Assembly: GCA_964017235.1 (NCBI GenBank)
Contig: OZ024928.1
Coordinates: forward strand, 153,226,881 to 153,290,880
Reading direction: 5' to 3'
DNA: 64,000 bases
DNA from: Sabellastarte sp. h YS-2021
Lineage: Eukaryota; Annelida; Polychaeta; Sabellida; Sabellidae
Shown here: piece by piece, positions 44,510 through 55,270 of the stretch
Numbering within the stretch: position 1 is the first letter of the stretch
How the letters are laid out: every line of letters begins with the position of its first letter
The notes under the pieces: model-generated
The model's input: only the letters and a program-made list of their open reading frames with translations
What the model was told of the DNA's origin: nothing
Database searches by the model: none
Program-made: the position numbers and the translations under genes

Positions 44510-45438
44510 ACATTTTTTGTGGCATGGTCAACAACAAGAAATACTTGTATTTAACCAAAACAACTCTCATTGGTCAGGTTTAGTACAACAGTAAAATGTC
44601 TCATTAGTGAAGACAAAAAAATGTGTAGTTAAACCTTCACTGTACTTGCCTTTTATATAGTCCAAGTAAACAGTTAAATCAGTAACTTTTCATATATAAG
44701 TTAACTTTTTTTAAAAGAACTCAAACAAATGACCTCTCACCACTGAGGTCTTAAGTGACCAATTATGTATTAATTTTTCATGACTTGTGCACACCACATC
44801 AACCAAATAGCATATACTCAGATACAAGCCCCCTTTACACTTAACAAATTGGTGTATAATTTGCCAAGATTGGATCATAAATGAGGAAGCCGTTTGAGCT
44901 GGAGCCTTATTGTACATAGATGTCAAACTCAGATTGTACTTATTGTACTCAGATGTCAAAAGTGAGTAAGTGACCATGGTAAAATTTGGAGAATGTTCAA
45001 AGTGAAAATAATTTTGTATCCTGATGTCATATCTGTTCAGATTTTAGCAAAATATTGTACTGGCTCATTCTTCTGTCCGGCAAATCCGGGACCTTTCCAA
45101 AGTAACTGAAAACAAACCAAATTTCAACTTACCATTTCTGCTACAGACAAACTAGGAAATTACAAAAATTAATTTATGCAAGTACTGTATATTAGCACAT
45201 ATTTTTTGTAAGAATTATTATTCTAAATAGGGAAATAAATTATTTTGTTTGGTTTTTCTTTAAAAATTTGACTTACTTCGAAGTAGGTCACTTTTGACGC
45301 GTTACCGGACAGAAGAATATCATGGGTAGACATAGGCCTCGAGAGCTGCCTAGCAGGATAGGACCTTGACAGAGCTGTTAAACAAACTAACGTACATATG
45401 ACATCTGATTTCATGTATACTAAACTGTTTATTTGTAG

Positions 45439-45633
45439 ATCCAGGTTGGAGTACGTACTAGTCAGACAGCTGGTCTGGGCTCACTTGGTGACATGTCTCA
45501 TTCATTGGATGATATTCAGGGTGTGAGACACACAGCCAGGTGGCTGAAGACAAAGCAACGCTATCAGGACATTGAACAATCCCATGATAACAAGTCAAGA
45601 GAGACAGGGACACAAGCACCTAAGAAATCATAG
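45439..45633 (+). CDS. AGGF1: AGGF1-like terminal coding exon (G-patch end and C-terminus)
   Basis: The exon follows the acceptor 'gtttatttgtag' and joins in phase 0 to the exon ending at 14816. It begins IQVGVRTSQTAGLGSLG, the second half of a G-patch (the PI-x-V...R...AGLG pattern, with the proline supplied by the upstream exon). About 48 residues follow (SLDDIQGVRHTARWLKTKQ...) up to TAG 45631-45633. A short basic tail after the G-patch, with a W and RxR/RY pattern, fits the end of AGGF1 proteins. In all, 98 complete codons are visible across the two exons. Splicing and the 3' untranslated region are inferred. Confidence 0.68.
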   Translation: MQVGVRTSQTAGLGSLGDMSHSLDDIQGVRHTARWLKTKQRYQDIEQSHDNKSRETGTQAPKKS

Positions 45634-48555
45634 CAAGATGTGGACAATAAGTGTAGTCAGCATTTCACTGGTTTGTGTTCCATGGTTTAAGTCCTCTGCC
45701 AGGTTATTGACTTTTTTCAAACTGTACAAAGTTAAAGAACATTTGGGGACATTGTAAAAAACATTTTTATTTAGCTGGGCCAGTCAGCTTAAATCCTTGA
45801 TCAGGATTTCAAACTGTTATAAAAGTATCAACTATCGCTGGAAAAGACGAGGGCACTCATTAGTGCTCCTGCGAGCCGTCAAATTACTGACTCAAGTTTC
45901 ATGCATCACCGATGAATCAACTCCAGTTAAACTCGAGTCAATAACAATATATAACCTTAAATATATACAAATAATATGATTTCTTTCATAATGAAATCTT
46001 TTTTAACCATGTTCCAACAAAAGTTGTCATATTTTACCTATAAAATAAGGATCAACATCCTCACCATGTTAAGAAATGAACAACCATTTTGATTGGTTGT
46101 TTTACCAGGTAAGTTGTATGGAGAGAAAGCATTGGCTTTGCATCGTAATAGGTAAATATAAAGGAAAATATTAAGTAAACACGTCGAATTGTGCTTTTAT
46201 TACATCTTTGCACACTGGCAAGTGGTTTATTTACATATTTTTGCGAGTTGTCACAAGAGCACTAGCACTCATGTGGAGAGAATAGAGATATATGTATATA
46301 TTTGCATTTGAGTTATCAGGTATTACTGGTTTGAATCATCTTTCAGGAGCTCTGAGTAGTAAGGGTGAAAAGCTTCACCAAAGTGCTCACCTTTATGGTT
46401 TTACATTTCATAACCGATTAACTACTATCAGTGATATACATCTTTGATGGAAGGTCATCACACCATATTACAAATCTATTATAATGATGGTTTTTTTTAA
46501 AATGTTAAAATCCTTTTCAACAGTATTGATAAAGTTAAACCAGGAACACTATATACATTGCATATTAACCAACCAATCGGAGATCACATGACACAAAGTG
46601 TGTGCTTGATGATAGAAGTACATCACCGGGTTAAATCTACTTATCATTTTGCAATAAAGAGCTATTAAAAGTGCAATGGCATTTCAAACTGTTATCCAAA
46701 ACAAAAAATTAGATGGAATGTTTCACCCCCACTGAATATATGAAAAACAGGGAAGCCCATGTAAAGAGAGACACAGTAATATGTGGGATAACATTATTTA
46801 TTTGGCTTGTCTCGGGAAATGAGTTTGAATCCTCGTTCAGTACGTTTAACACAAACTGACCAACAAGAAACCCACTCAAGAAAAACAAGTAGCATGTGGG
46901 AGGTATATGTATTTGGCCGCTCTTGGATGATGGATTAAATCATACATGGGACAGTTTTTATTTTCTTGATGAGCATTGCCGTTTGTAACCCTGAACATGT
47001 TAAAAATGGGCTATATACTTGACAGAATTGTGTTCATAATGTGTTTGAAATTAAAACTGTAATATGTCCACTAGGGCTGTTATCATCAGTGTTTTCTGTA
47101 GATTGAGAATCACCTGCTAGATGTGAGTTGAACTCGAGCTGAACTTGAGTAAATGACAAAATTATAAATAAAATAACATAATGTCCAAATATTGCCATTA
47201 AATGTGTTTAGTACCATTTCATTGCAAGGAAATATATTTTGTTGCCGGTAAAACTGTACAGGTATGTATGGTCACTTTATGGAACAGCCACGTAAGTAAC
47301 GTAAATAAAAATGACCATTGCTCATTCATTTTTACGTTTTCATAGTTAGATAAATTGCAAACGTGCTAGTTTGTAACAAGGTTAGCATGTCATTATTTTT
47401 TTTTTTTAAAAACTCGCTTAAATTGCGTAAACCAATGTGATCTCCAAATACCACCCACTGAGTTACGACTCGAGTTTCAATCAACTCGTTACAGCATTAA
47501 TGTCCTCCAAAATAATGTAAGGCAAGTGGCACTGTAGTTTGCAGTCATTTTGGGGGATAAATGCCAAGTAAACAAAAGGGACAAACATTTTAGGGCTGAG
47601 CATGTCACTCTTGTAAAAAAACAAGGAAAATGTGAATATAATGTTTGATTGGGTTAGAAACTCACAGGTTGACACTTTTGTCTCAGGCAACATGTAAGAA
47701 GATGATAATAGTCCCAATATAATCTCTGTATGGTTATGCCATTCCATCCTTGACATGAATTGGGCTAAAATTAAGAATGGAGGGTGTGTTTTTGATAAAA
47801 ACAAATACTTAATGAAATAAACAGTTAAGAAGGCAATGATTATTAAGTATTGTCTATATTTTATGAAAAATTGTTTTTGTTATCACATATTGTGGTTTTG
47901 TTGATGTATAAAATAAAATTAATATATCCTGATTCAACTTTTGTTTGTTCCTTCTCTAGTTAGGTGTCAGATAGCGTGACTATCCCAATGTGTCAAAATG
48001 TGCCAGTGATGAAGAATAACTACAATACTAACGGTCCAGTCAAATATATTTTTGTTTAGTGACATCAACCTGTTGCCATTAGTACACCTGTTCCTTACTC
48101 ACTCTAATTGTACATCTGATGTACCTAATGTGGTTTTTTTATGTCGCCTGACTTGTGTGTGAGCTTACAGGGTGACATCACTCTTCAGCGTCTGCGTGAA
48201 CAACTTCTCCAAAAGGTCCAGAAACATGCTGTTTTTTTTTAAAAAAGATAGTTTTGTTAATCTATCGAGGATGAAAAATTGTTCAAGGCATGCAGATATG
48301 TTTTTTGTCTGTTCCCCAGAGCCATTACAAGTGAGATACCCCAACCCAAAGTGCAAAAATTTCAATACTTTATCAGTTTTCTCATTCACTATTGCAATGA
48401 TTTCTCTTGCATATATTTACTAGGCCACAAGTAGATTCCCTTATGTGAGTATCAGGCCTGGATCTTTCTTAATTAATTTTTTATCAATTTTTAATGCATT
48501 AAAATTTATGAAATCATGCACTAAATCACTTATAACTTGAAAAGTATTGCTTTTA
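45634..48555. other. 3' flank of the AGGF1-like gene, no further gene seen
   Basis: The first part probably contains the 3' untranslated region. An AATAAA lies at 46653-46658, but others occur by chance in such AT-rich DNA. Around 48130-48300 there is a 'tgtcgcc..aacttctccaaaag' sequence typical of interspersed repeats. From about 48520, 'ataacttgaaaagtattgctttta' belongs to the 27600-28285 repeat family and is the left flank of DIRS element 2. Confidence 0.45.
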
Positions 48556-48557
48556 CT

Positions 48558-48642
48558 GCACTACAATAGCTTACCATGTGGAACTGAATGTTATCTAGGA
48601 CGGCCACAGGCAGTAACAGCCAACCCAAGAAAAATGGGCTTA
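48558..48642 (+). repeat. Left inverted terminal repeat of element 2
   Basis: 'tagcttaccatgtggaactgaatgttatct...gccaacccaagaaaaatgg' matches the reverse complement of about 53995-54068 ('cttaccaagtggaagtaaatgctatct...gccaacatccaagaaaaat') with roughly three quarters identity by eye. The divergence marks an old insertion. Confidence 0.6.
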
Positions 48643-49599
48643 ATACTGGCGTGATGCCTTCATACAGAGGTGACTTGGATAGTGACATATGTACTTCCTT
48701 CTTCTCGTTGGCCCCCTCAATATATATACGTGTTTTATTGCAAGGAGAGAAATTTAATTTTTTGTATGAATTTACTTGTCATTGGACACTGAAACTACCT
48801 CAGTTTCTTTATTTTATAACATAGAACCATATCTTTGTGACAATTCACAGAACAGATAAGTATATTTGACATATTTTACAACTTTAATTCAATTCCAGGT
48901 TCACGTGGTGAAGTAAAGAGTGGACGACCAGGACTGGATGTTTGTAGCTTATATACAGGACCTATGCATGTCAAAATAAAATAAATATTTTAAGGGTTTA
49001 AACCCTATCTACTACATTCTTTGACCTTTTAAAGGGTTAAAAATATCAAAATAAAGTACGAAAACCAAGTCCTTGTTGAAGGGAATCCCCAGGAAACCCT
49101 GTCAGTGACGTCATTGTCTGTAGACCAAATGCTTGCCAAATGATAGCGTAGGGTGTAGGTTGGTTTGGTAACAATAAAAGTCATCCTGTCCCTTTTTGTA
49201 CATTTTATAAAATATTAAATATATTTTTGAGGTACACATGAAAATATAAAAATTTTTAAATATTCTGCCTTACTTGCAGGTCATATTGCATGTGCATCAT
49301 TCTTTGATAAACAAAGAATGAGAGAATATCTCGAAAATAATGCACACATTAAATGAAGTCTCTCATCTCATAAATGCAGCTTCAATTGAAGCAAGAAATG
49401 GGGATTATCAGGCATCCATTCCGGAGGCCTTTAAAAGCTGCCTGAACAATAAAATCCCTCCAAGAGCATATTAATCAGTCGAGGGCTTCCTTTGTCAACC
49501 TTCCTCGGATTCAGTCACTGAATCTGACTCTAAACCAGTACCTCATGTCTCTGATTCAGATCAGAGAACTGTAGGGTTGAGGGAGACGATGGTATTTGA

Positions 49600-50460
49600 A
49601 TTTGTAGGGCCTCCACTTCCACCTAACTTTGAAAAGTGAGGGCAAGTCTCAGTTAAAAAAATCAGATAAAACGAGACGTAAGTCTCTTAAATATGTTTCT
49701 TCCTCTTCAGAGGAATTAGACTTCCACCCTCAAGTGCTTAAATTCTTCACAGGTGAATGAGCCCGAATCCCAATTGAACCCAGACCCCATCTGTCTTAGG
49801 GAGGTGGATGTATCAGAGTTACCCTCTCGGCCTCTCAGTATACTGAGTATATTGAAACTTTTAGGAATGTATGCAATATCCTTGATTCCAGGGAGGATGT
49901 GTTGGTTTCTTCAGCCTAAGTGTGGGGTCTAAATAAAGTGGCTCAACAACAGCAGCTCAGCTCTTAAGGTCCTTCAGCCATGCTGCCAGTTAGTCCTACC
50001 TTAAAAGAGGCCCTAGACAATTTTAACTACCTTTGCTAAAATCTGTATATCCCCCAAACCCTATGGACCTCCCATGGGTAAGGTCCCCCTACAGTTACTC
50101 AAAGAGTTTGAGAATCAGGCCAGGCAAAACCTCTGTAGTCTTAACTTTTTGGCTGCCTTAACCCGAGCCATTTCTGAATGCAACCTGGTCATGGAAAACT
50201 GTTCAGACAGTATCAAGGCTACTGCCAAACAGGTCAAACTAAGATTCAAAAGGGTGCCAATCTTGAAAAAGCAGTCAGACATGGTTATGAAAAGACCTGT
50301 GACTACCTAGATATCCTGAATAAGAGGATTCTTATTCAACAGATTCAACAGAGAGCCTTAGCTGGTCAAAGTAAGGCTTTAGCCCACATTCTCCAGAGAG
50401 ATATGCATACTATGGCTATTTCATAGCTCATTGGGTGTGAGGCTGAAATGACCCATCTCC
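49600..50460 (+). pseudogene. gag-like remnant of element 2
   Basis: Broken frames precede RT. The clearest (50074-50426, across a frame change) encodes helical, Gln/Lys-rich sequence such as FENQARQNLCSLNFLAALTRA, whose place and pattern resemble the gag region before the polymerase in elements 1 and 3. Sequence similarity is weak, so the assignment rests mainly on position. Confidence 0.4.
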
Positions 50461-50816
50461 AACCTCACTTGGGAGATACCAGACACCAAGAACTTAGGAG
50501 CTTCCCATTATGTCCCTCTCCTTTGTTCCGTTCATAATTGGTTAAGGAGGGACAAGAGTTCCTCCTCAAAAAAGGTACCCCTTAAAACACTCGGGGTTTA
50601 GGCCCTATCAAAATTAAAATAGGGCCTAATAAAAAGAGGCTCATACAGGAAACGCCCCTATGGGGGTCAATCCATTCCAAGCAGTAAACATTTGTTTCCT
50701 AAGACTGGAGGAAATCGAGTAACAGAGGCTCCAGAGGTTGTTTTCATCCTCACCCAAGTCGACGAGGGTGTGAAAAACCCTATTCCCAATAACTTCTTAG
50801 CCTCAATCAGTCCTCC

Positions 50817-52570
50817 AGTAGGAGGTCCCCTCCATTCTTTCAGAAGAGACTGGCAAACAGAACATGTTCCAACAATGTGTTAAACATTATTACCTGTGGT
50901 TATGATATATCGTTCATAAAAAAAAACATCTTAGCCAGAGTTCCCCTGATTCACCAATTATACAAGGACCTTCAAAAGAATCCAGCTCTGGCCTCTTGCA
51001 TCCAGTCTCTCCTGTCAAAGAACATTACAGAAAGGGTGGAAAATGTAAGGTCTCTTGGGTTTTACAGTCGCCTGTTTCTAGTCCCCAAGCCTCACCAAGG
51101 TGGAGGCTAGTGATAGACCTAGCAGGCTCAATGCCTTCCTATTAGTAGAAAGGTTCAAAAGCAGAAACATGAAAATCCACCAGGGCCTCTGATTCCAGAG
51201 GAATGGGTGTCATCTTAGACCTCTCACACTCCTACGTTCACATCCCCATCCACCCAGCCTCAAGGAAGTACCTATGGTTCCTCCATGGTTCTCAAGTGTT
51301 CCTGCTCGACTCCCTCCCTTTCAGCCTAGCCACAGCCCCAAATGTCTTTACATGGTTGTAAAGGAAATAAAGCAGATGGCCCTCACAATGGGAAATCAGA
51401 CTTCACCAATACCTGGACAATTGGCTTATCAGGGCCCCGTCTCAGGAGAAGGCACAAGTGAACACTCATATCATCTTAGACCTTAGTCTTTAGGGTGGAT
51501 AATCCATCAAGAGAAGTCCCAGCTCAAACCCACTCAGTTGTTTTCCTTTGGGGCTATGAGTACAACCTAGATTCAGCCCTTGTAAAACCCACTCAAGAGA
51601 GATGGTTCAAACTTCAGGATTTGATCCTATGCTTAAAGTCAAAACATGTTTTGACTGCAAGATGTTTGATGTCCCTAATTGGGTTGCTTGCCTCAACAGA
51701 GAAGATGGTCCTGAAGGGATGCCTTCACATGAGACCCTTTCAGTGGCATCTCAAGGAGCACTGGAGATACCCTCAGTCATTGGACATCCTCTTTCCTTGG
51801 TCAGAGACCATTTTACCTCACCTAGGGTGCTGGCAAACCCTATCAATGTGATGAAGGGTGCACACCTTCACCCAATACCACAATACCTTAATCTTTACAG
51901 ACGCCTCAAATGAAGGTTGGGGCTCTCGTTTAGAGCAGATTTCTGGCAAGATCTGTTGTCAGACAGGGGGAAAAAGGCTACACATTAATGTCTTAGATTT
52001 GAAGGCGGTATCTCTGGCCCTAAAAAGGTTCAAGGACAAGTGCCCAAATCAAACAGTGTTGGTTGCTACAGACAACGCAACAGTAGTAGCCTACATAAGC
52101 AAACAAGGAGGAACCCACTCAATGGGTATGTGTGCTCTCCTGTGGAAAATCTTGACCTGGTACCATTATTACCAGATAATCTAAGGGCAAGGCACATTCC
52201 AGGGTGCCTGAATGTAATTGCAGACCTACTGTCCCGGTCGAACCAAGTCCAATCAACAGAATGTACACTGCATCCGCAGGTGTTCAAACAGATCTGTCTA
52301 AGTGCTTCACTCCTCATGTAGATTTGCCATTCGTCTGAACCACAAAGTTCCATTGTATGTATCTCTAGTCACAGACCAACATGCTTGGGACATAGATGTT
52401 CTGAACATAAGTTGGTCGGGTCTCACTGCTTATGCTTACCCTCCCACGTCTCCTTCACAGGGTGATCCAAAAAATCAGGCAATGCAATTGCCTCATCATT
52501 GTAATAGCCCCAGACTGGCCAGGGATGCCTTGGTTTTGGGACCTGGTGCAGCTCTCAACAGAGATCCCAC
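50817..52570 (+). pseudogene. RT / RNase H remnant of element 2
   Basis: RT homology starts near 50817 (GGPLHSF...) and includes SLGFYSRLFLVPKP (about 51050). The active-site box reads YLDN instead of YLDD (tyrosine codon at 51410). The thumb follows as RCLMSLIGLLASTEKM. RNase H shows IFTDASNEGWG (about 51890), DLKA and VATDNATVVAYI (about 52060), and ends with RARHIPGCLNVIADLLSR. A post-RNase H part (PDWPGMPWFWDL) is at about 52510-52545. Frameshifts and stops separate these pieces, and the stretch 51110-51300 is badly decayed. Not functional. Confidence 0.8.
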
Positions 52571-52649
52571 TCCGGTTATCAGTGTCAACAACACTTCTCA
52601 AACAGTCCCACAACCAAGTGTTTCACAACAATCCACAACATCTGAACCT

Positions 52650-53510
52650 CTATGTCTGGTGTCTAGGAGTTGACAGCTCCAAGAACAAGGCTTCTCTGTG
52701 GAATTGGCTGAGAGAATTGCTGCCTTTCAAAGGTCATCAACAAAGACTATCTACAAATCAAAGTGGGCAGTATTTGAAAAATGGTGCAGAGAAAATTCGG
52801 TGGATCTCTCCATTCCCTTTGTGAAACAAGTCTCAGACTTTTTTGTGTACCTGTACCAAGACCTAAACAGACGCCCTTCAACCATTGATGGTTGTAGAAC
52901 AGCCAGTGTTGACACCTTGGGCCCTGTTGTACTTAATAAGCTCACAAAAGCACCCTTTGAGCCTATGAAAGAACGAGATCTCAAATATCTTCTCAAACTT
53001 ATTTCTTGCTAGGCTTGGCCTCCAGCAAGTGTTGCTGCGAAATCCATGCCTGGGTTGCAAACAAAGTATTAGATTTAGGCCAATGGGAAAAGGTAGCTCT
53101 TTTCCCCTGTTCAGATTTCATAGCCACAAGCCAACTGGCCAGAGAAGGTTCTCAAAGTGTGTCTTCAGTGACAGGTCCTGAGGTACTACCTGGATCTTAC
53201 CAAGGACCTTAGAGGTTCTTGATCTGTACACTTTATTTCCTTCAAGAAAGGATAGACATCAGACCCACTACCCACTCTTCTTGGTTAAAATTATCCTACT
53301 ATATTACAAACAAGCAGATGAACAGTCCTCGGACTTGGTACAAGTCAAAGCACATGATATTTAGGCCTTCACGGCCTGTAAGTCCTTTTACAGTGGGGTT
53401 TCAGTGGACCAAATCATGCAAGTTTGTCACTGGAAAGACCTTGGTCAGATAAAGTTAACAATATGTACTTGGGTCTGGTAGTAACAGCTCAACAAGTCCT
53501 AAAGTCCTAG
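52650..53510 (+). pseudogene. Tyrosine recombinase remnant of element 2
   Basis: The N-terminal part is clear (RIAAFQRSSTKTIYKSKWAVF...RPSTIDG, about 52710-52890). About 100 residues after that are shortened. The catalytic part is broken: 'GLASSKCCCEIHAW' replaces the Arg-rich first box. The His-x-x-Arg box reads His-Asp-Ile-stop (about 53350-53365), and the nucleophile region after CHWKD is degraded. No activity is expected. Confidence 0.75.
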
Positions 53511-53562
53511 ACCCTTCTCCTCAGACTAGTCATCTTTGGAAAGAGAAGGGGGGGGGGGGGGG
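53509..53562 (+). promoter_or_regulatory. Pyrimidine tract + CAG and polypurine tract (element 2)
   Basis: 'cccttctcctcag' followed by 'ggaaagagaa' and about 16 G. It is placed after YR like the matching tracts in elements 1 and 3, and it survives although the coding parts are decayed. Confidence 0.4.
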
Positions 53563-53862
53563 CACACCTGCTGTGACCAAGTCTTCAGGAGTCTAATTTC
53601 TAGGGTCTAGGTATATGACTACCTCCTCAGGATATTTGGTAAGGTCTTTTATCTTTTCTTCTTAAACAGGATATGATGTGTATAATGTATTATTTGTCTC
53701 CTAAGGTGACCCCCCATAATCTCATTATTTTCATATTACTATCAGCAGCAAATTTAATGAGATTCTCCAAGCCCTGGGCTTGTATTCATGGATAGTGAAG
53801 CCGTTGGGTCTATATGCTAAATAAAATAGCCACAAAAAAAAGAAAGCACAATAAAATAAAAA

Positions 53863-54097
53863 AAATTTAATTACTTAAATGTAGCTTTATAAGCTACAAG
53901 GTTACCATATTGAACTGAAGAGAGTCCCACCCTGCCTCTCCACTGTATTGCAGCTGAGGGGCTAGGGGCAAAATTTACAACTAAAAAATTATACTTCTAT
54001 TTTTCTTGGATGTTGGCCAGATGCCGCGGCTATCAGAGATAGCATTTACTTCCACTTGGTAAGCTTGTAGCTTATAAAAGCTACATTTAAGTAACTA
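53863..54097 (-). repeat. Right end of element 2 with partial ICR
   Basis: 'cttaaatgtagctttataagctacaag' (about 53878-53904) recurs inverted as 'cttgtagcttataaaagctacatttaag' (about 54065-54092). This is the relation expected between the second half of an ICR and the right outer end. Between them lies the right ITR (about 53995-54068). Confidence 0.55.
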
Positions 54098-54730
54098 AGA
54101 TTTTCAAATATACGGTATTTTATTCACCTACTGTTCTGTCAGCTATAACATAGTGAAATTGCAGACATGTAGCTCATTGCATAGCTGAGCAATAGCAGCT
54201 TTCAGTTTTTCACTGTTGAGTAAATCTGTTGTAGTTTTGAAAGCTATTGCTTTAAATATGTCATTAACCTACTTTTGGGTCAGCTATAAAATAGTAAAAT
54301 TACAGACCTAAAGCTCATGGCATGGATGAGTAAAAGCTACTTTCAGGTTCTCACTGTTGGATAAATCAGTTGTAACTTGAAAACCATTGCATTTACAGTA
54401 TCTTGTTTAAATATGTTATTTACCTACTTTATCTAATTTACCTACTTTTTTCAGCAATAACAGTAAATTTGCAGACCTGTAGCTCATTGCATAGCTGAGC
54501 ATTCTCACTGTTGAGTAAATCATTGGAACTCGAAAACTATTGCATTTACAGTATTTGGTTTAAATATGTTTTCCACTACTTTCTACACCTTAACAGCTGT
54601 GTACTTTGCTTATGAATACCATTTGCAGGGCACAACTTTAGTCCTTTTCTTCTTTCACTTCTTCTCTGAAACTCAAAGCACACAGTCAGCTGAAATAGAA
54701 CCCATTCACAAGCACTGCTTGCTCATTTCT
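54098..54730 (+). repeat. 'cacctactt..gtcagctataa' repeat block, copy 2
   Basis: Three units plus the 'ctctgaaactcaaagcacacagtcagctga' tail, homologous to 27600-28285. It is the right flank of DIRS element 2. Confidence 0.75.
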
Positions 54731-54959
54731 AGACAAAATGTCATAGCCTGTGTAAAACTGTTGGGACTAAATCGAGCCTATAGAATTTGACTAAAATGGG
54801 CATCAGACCCTGATATGACATTCTAAATGTGTTGGATTTTGTCACTTTGGGGTTATATATGGGGTGTAGCATCCTGCCCCACTAACACATGTTATATGCC
54901 CCGATTAAAACTTGAAACAAAAGCATTATTTTCTGTATAAATATGACTAAAAATATAAT
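54731..54959. other. Non-coding spacer, left flank of element 3
   Basis: No feature seen. It ends 'gactaaaaatataa', joined to the TTT and ATTGCG of element 3. Confidence 0.4.
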
Positions 54960-54965
54960 TTTATT

Positions 54966-55147
54966 GCGTTAATACATCCTATCCAATGGACAATTGCTTT
55001 ACCGGTCGGCACGACCGGTCCCGCCAAACGTCAGAAAAAGACATCCTGTATATACTACTGGCAGGACCGATCAGTGTGCATTCGCCAGGTGGCGCATCGT
55101 ACTTCATTTCCTGTTTACACCTCTTGACGTCATAGCATCTTTTTCGT
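54966..55147 (+). repeat. Left inverted terminal repeat of element 3
   Basis: Matches the reverse complement of 63444-63620 with about five substitutions and a 4-nt indel. It shares with element 1 the stretches cggtcccgccaaacg.cagaaaaagac, cgccaggtggc and gacgtcatagcatctttttcgt, while the rest differs. Confidence 0.88.
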
Positions 55148-55154
55148 TTGGCGC
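55125..55154 (+). promoter_or_regulatory. CRE and E2F-like sites in the element 3 leader
   Basis: TGACGTCA at 55125-55132 and TTTGGCGC at 55147-55154, in the same order and spacing as in element 1. In the chimeric copy at 61640-61660 the corresponding stretch has lost its CG pairs, consistent with methylation-driven decay. Confidence 0.45.
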
Positions 55155-55270
55155 GAAAGAGTGTGCAGAAGATTTTCTTCAGAGATATGTTTTTGAAGTT
55201 TTACAACGAACTCTTCCAAGTTTCATGTTTTTTATTAGTACGGAGTAATTCTACAACCTTACTGATCATT

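Larger units (their letters stand above)
14817..45438 (+). other. 30.6-kb intron splitting the G-patch domain
   Basis: It runs from donor GTAAGT at 14817 to acceptor tttgtag ending at 45438. The exons on both sides join in frame (phase 0) in the middle of a single G-patch. The intron is almost entirely repeats and transposons, listed separately. No other host exon was found inside. Confidence 0.68.
48556..54097 (+). mobile_element. Old DIRS-type retrotransposon relic (element 2)
   Basis: A degenerate element of about 5.5 kb with inverted ends (left 48558-48642, right about 53995-54080), gag-like, RT, RNase H and YR remnants in order, and a polypurine tract. Both flanks belong to the 'actattgcatttacagtattttgtttaaatatgttattcacc' repeat, so it inserted into that family. 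It belongs to another DIRS lineage than elements 1 and 3: protein identity is modest and no Cys-rich module is seen before RT. Many stops and frameshifts make it inactive. Confidence 0.78.

Noticed and set aside
48165-48260. Exon-like stretch after 'cttacag' reading GDITLQRLREQLLQKV
   Set aside because: The surrounding 'tgtcgcc..gtctgcgtgaacaacttctccaaaag' pattern looks like a common invertebrate interspersed repeat. The frame stops after about 23 codons at a T run, and there is no partner exon.
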